Of a DNA stretch of 6,354 bases, positions 5,157 to 6,354 are shown in pieces. The translations under genes were made by a program, and so were the position numbers. Source of the stretch: Tichowtungia sp964398915. GTDB lineage: Bacteria; Verrucomicrobiota; Kiritimatiellia; Kiritimatiellales; Tichowtungiaceae. The notes beneath the pieces are model-generated. The model saw only the letters and a list, made by a program, of their open reading frames with translations, did not search any database and was not told the DNA's origin. Position 1 is the stretch's first letter. Each line of letters opens with the position of its first letter. The DNA is taken from NCBI GenBank assembly GCA_964398915.1, contig CAYNOR010000045.1, positions 1 through 6,354 on the forward strand. The letters run 5' to 3'.

Positions 5157-6170
5157 ATGAAATTAAACCCTCTTAAATTCGGAACGGTGACGATCGATTT
5201 CCCGGTGGTGCTTGCGCCGATGGCGGGTTACACCGACGCGGCGTTCCGTTCGATCTGCAAGGAAAACGGCGCGGGCGCGTGTTACACCGAAGTCACCAGC
5301 GCCGAAGGGATCCGCCGCGATTCGCAGAAGACGTTTCAGTTTCTGGAAGTTTCTAAGCTCGACCATCCGATTGCGGGTCATATCTTCGGCAAGTCGGTCG
5401 AAGCGATGGTGGATGCGGCGATCTATATTGAAAAGCTTGGCACGTTTGACTGGATTGATCTGAACTGCGGCTGCCCGGTGAAAAAGGTCGTCCGGCGCGG
5501 CGCGGGTGCCGCGCTGATGAAAGAGCCGGAGCAGATCAGCGAAATTGTTCGCGCCGTCAAAAAAGCAGTGTCACTGCCAGTGAGCGTTAAAACCCGCATC
5601 GGTTTCAGCCCGGCGTTTCCGGATCACATGACCATTGCCAAAATCGTCGAAGACGCCGGCGCGGATATGATCGCCGTTCATGGACGCTATGCCTGCAATT
5701 TCCATGGCGGCCCGGCCGACTGGGAAAAGCTGGGCGAAATCAAACAGGCGCTCAAAATTCCGGTGATTGGAAACGGCGGAGTTGTTAAGCCGGAAGATGC
5801 GGCCGAAATGGTGCGCGTGTCGGGCGTTGACGGCGTGATGATCGGCCGCGGCGCGGTCGGCAATCCGTGGCTGTTCGATCAGATTAAGGATCCGACGGTA
5901 AAGCCGCCTTCTTTGGAACAGCGGCGCAACGTGATTGAAACGCATCTACTGCGGCTGGTCGAAATGACCAGCAATACGGCGCAGGGGAGGCGTTGCAAAG
6001 CGAAATACAATCCGGAGCAGGGCGCGTGTTTGCATTTTCGTCCGCATCTGGCGCAATACATCAAAGGACTGCGCGGACGCCGCGACCTTTTACAGCACCT
6101 CAATGAAATGCATGATGTAAAAACGGTGCTGGCGGCGGTGGATAAGGTACTGAAGCAAAATGTTGAATAA
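5157..6170 (+). CDS. dusB: tRNA-dihydrouridine synthase, DusB-like
   Basis: A 337-residue FMN- and NADPH-dependent enzyme that reduces specific uridines in tRNA to dihydrouridine. The TIM-barrel signature is intact: VVLAPMAGYTDAAFRSIC at the start, EVTSAEG, the catalytic stretch DLNCGCPVKKVVRRGAGAAL (101-120, catalytic C106), VSVKTRIGF (K145), AVHGRYA (H175), and the FMN-phosphate loops VIGNGGV (203-209) and MIGRGAVGNPWLF (228-240). The C-terminal helical domain reads FRPHLAQYIKGLRG. VKKVVRRGAGAALM favours DusB over DusA or DusC. Two small departures from the common pattern are NCGCP in place of NMGCP and HGRYA where HGRT is usual. The start at 5157 has AGGA at 5148-5151, 5 nt upstream; an in-frame TTG at 5133 lies inside the palindromic element and is rejected. 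It is downstream of manB on the same strand. Confidence 0.94.
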   Translation: MKLNPLKFGTVTIDFPVVLAPMAGYTDAAFRSICKENGAGACYTEVTSAEGIRRDSQKTFQFLEVSKLDHPIAGHIFGKSVEAMVDAAIYIEKLGTFDWIDLNCGCPVKKVVRRGAGAALMKEPEQISEIVRAVKKAVSLPVSVKTRIGFSPAFPDHMTIAKIVEDAGADMIAVHGRYACNFHGGPADWEKLGEIKQALKIPVIGNGGVVKPEDAAEMVRVSGVDGVMIGRGAVGNPWLFDQIKDPTVKPPSLEQRRNVIETHLLRLVEMTSNTAQGRRCKAKYNPEQGACLHFRPHLAQYIKGLRGRRDLLQHLNEMHDVKTVLAAVDKVLKQNVE

Positions 6171-6354
6171 AAGGATACTGCAATTCAAATGAGATTCAAA
6201 TGACGTAAATCCAAAAGCGCGATCGTCAATCTGGATTTATTTCTGCGCCGGTAAAATGTGCGTTAATGGATTAAGTTCCGTTGCCTTGGTCACCGAAGTT
6301 TCTAGAGCATTTAACGATTGAAAAACCGTAAAGATGGTTTAATGTCTCCGTATG
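6171..6354. other. Gene-free tail with short repeats and weak stem
   Basis: No convincing gene is seen here. ATTCAAATGA occurs twice (6183-6192 and 6194-6203). A perfect 8-bp inverted repeat, TAAATCCA (6206-6213) and TGGATTTA (6232-6239), has an 18-nt loop and could be a weak 3' end for dusB transcripts, although no T-run follows it. AAACC/GGTTT near 6325-6341 is a shorter stem. A downstream promoter may lie here but none is recognisable. Confidence 0.35.

Overview
The window looks like chromosomal DNA of a free-living Gram-negative-type bacterium. My tentative guess is the PVC group (Verrucomicrobiota, Kiritimatiellota or Lentisphaerota). The clues are a secreted LamG-like protein, a secreted beta-sandwich protein with an NPNGxWSYG motif, a DUF1573 protein, and repeat-rich spacers between housekeeping genes. 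No rRNA or other taxonomic marker is present, so this placement is inference only.

Layout. Left arm, minus strand (1-1011): two exported-protein genes, probably one transcription unit. The first is a 220-residue protein with a signal peptide and an NPNGxWSYG/LHPG beta-sandwich domain. It is followed by the 5' part of a LamG/concanavalin-like protein that runs off the left edge. The start region of the first gene lies in a 33-bp tandem duplication that copies both the Shine-Dalgarno area and the start codon.

Middle (about 1012-2189): an accessory patch. It holds a spacer with overlapping inverted repeats, a run of five G-tracts, and a decayed BRO-N/antirepressor-type pseudogene (one frameshift in a T run and two adjacent nonsense codons). 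Next is an intact type II toxin-antitoxin operon, a Phd/YefM antitoxin and a VapC-like PIN toxin overlapping by 4 bp. Its near-consensus sigma70 promoter is covered by four half-sites spaced exactly 9 bp apart as a nested dyad.

Right arm, plus strand (2200-6170): ruvB (Holliday-junction branch-migration motor) starts 10 bp after the toxin stop, with its Shine-Dalgarno overlapping that stop. It is followed by an exported DUF1573 protein, a phosphomannomutase/phosphoglucomutase, and a DusB-type tRNA-dihydrouridine synthase. Two spacers in this arm carry long-range inverted repeats of repetitive-element type: 3213-3292, and 5071-5148, which fills the mutase-dus gap. The final 184 bases have no gene, only a short direct repeat and a weak stem.

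The window does not contain a clearly novel multi-gene system. The most notable structures are the 9-bp-phased operator of the toxin-antitoxin operon, the physical coupling of that operon to ruvB, the freshly broken BRO gene beside it, and the duplicated translation-initiation region of the secreted protein.
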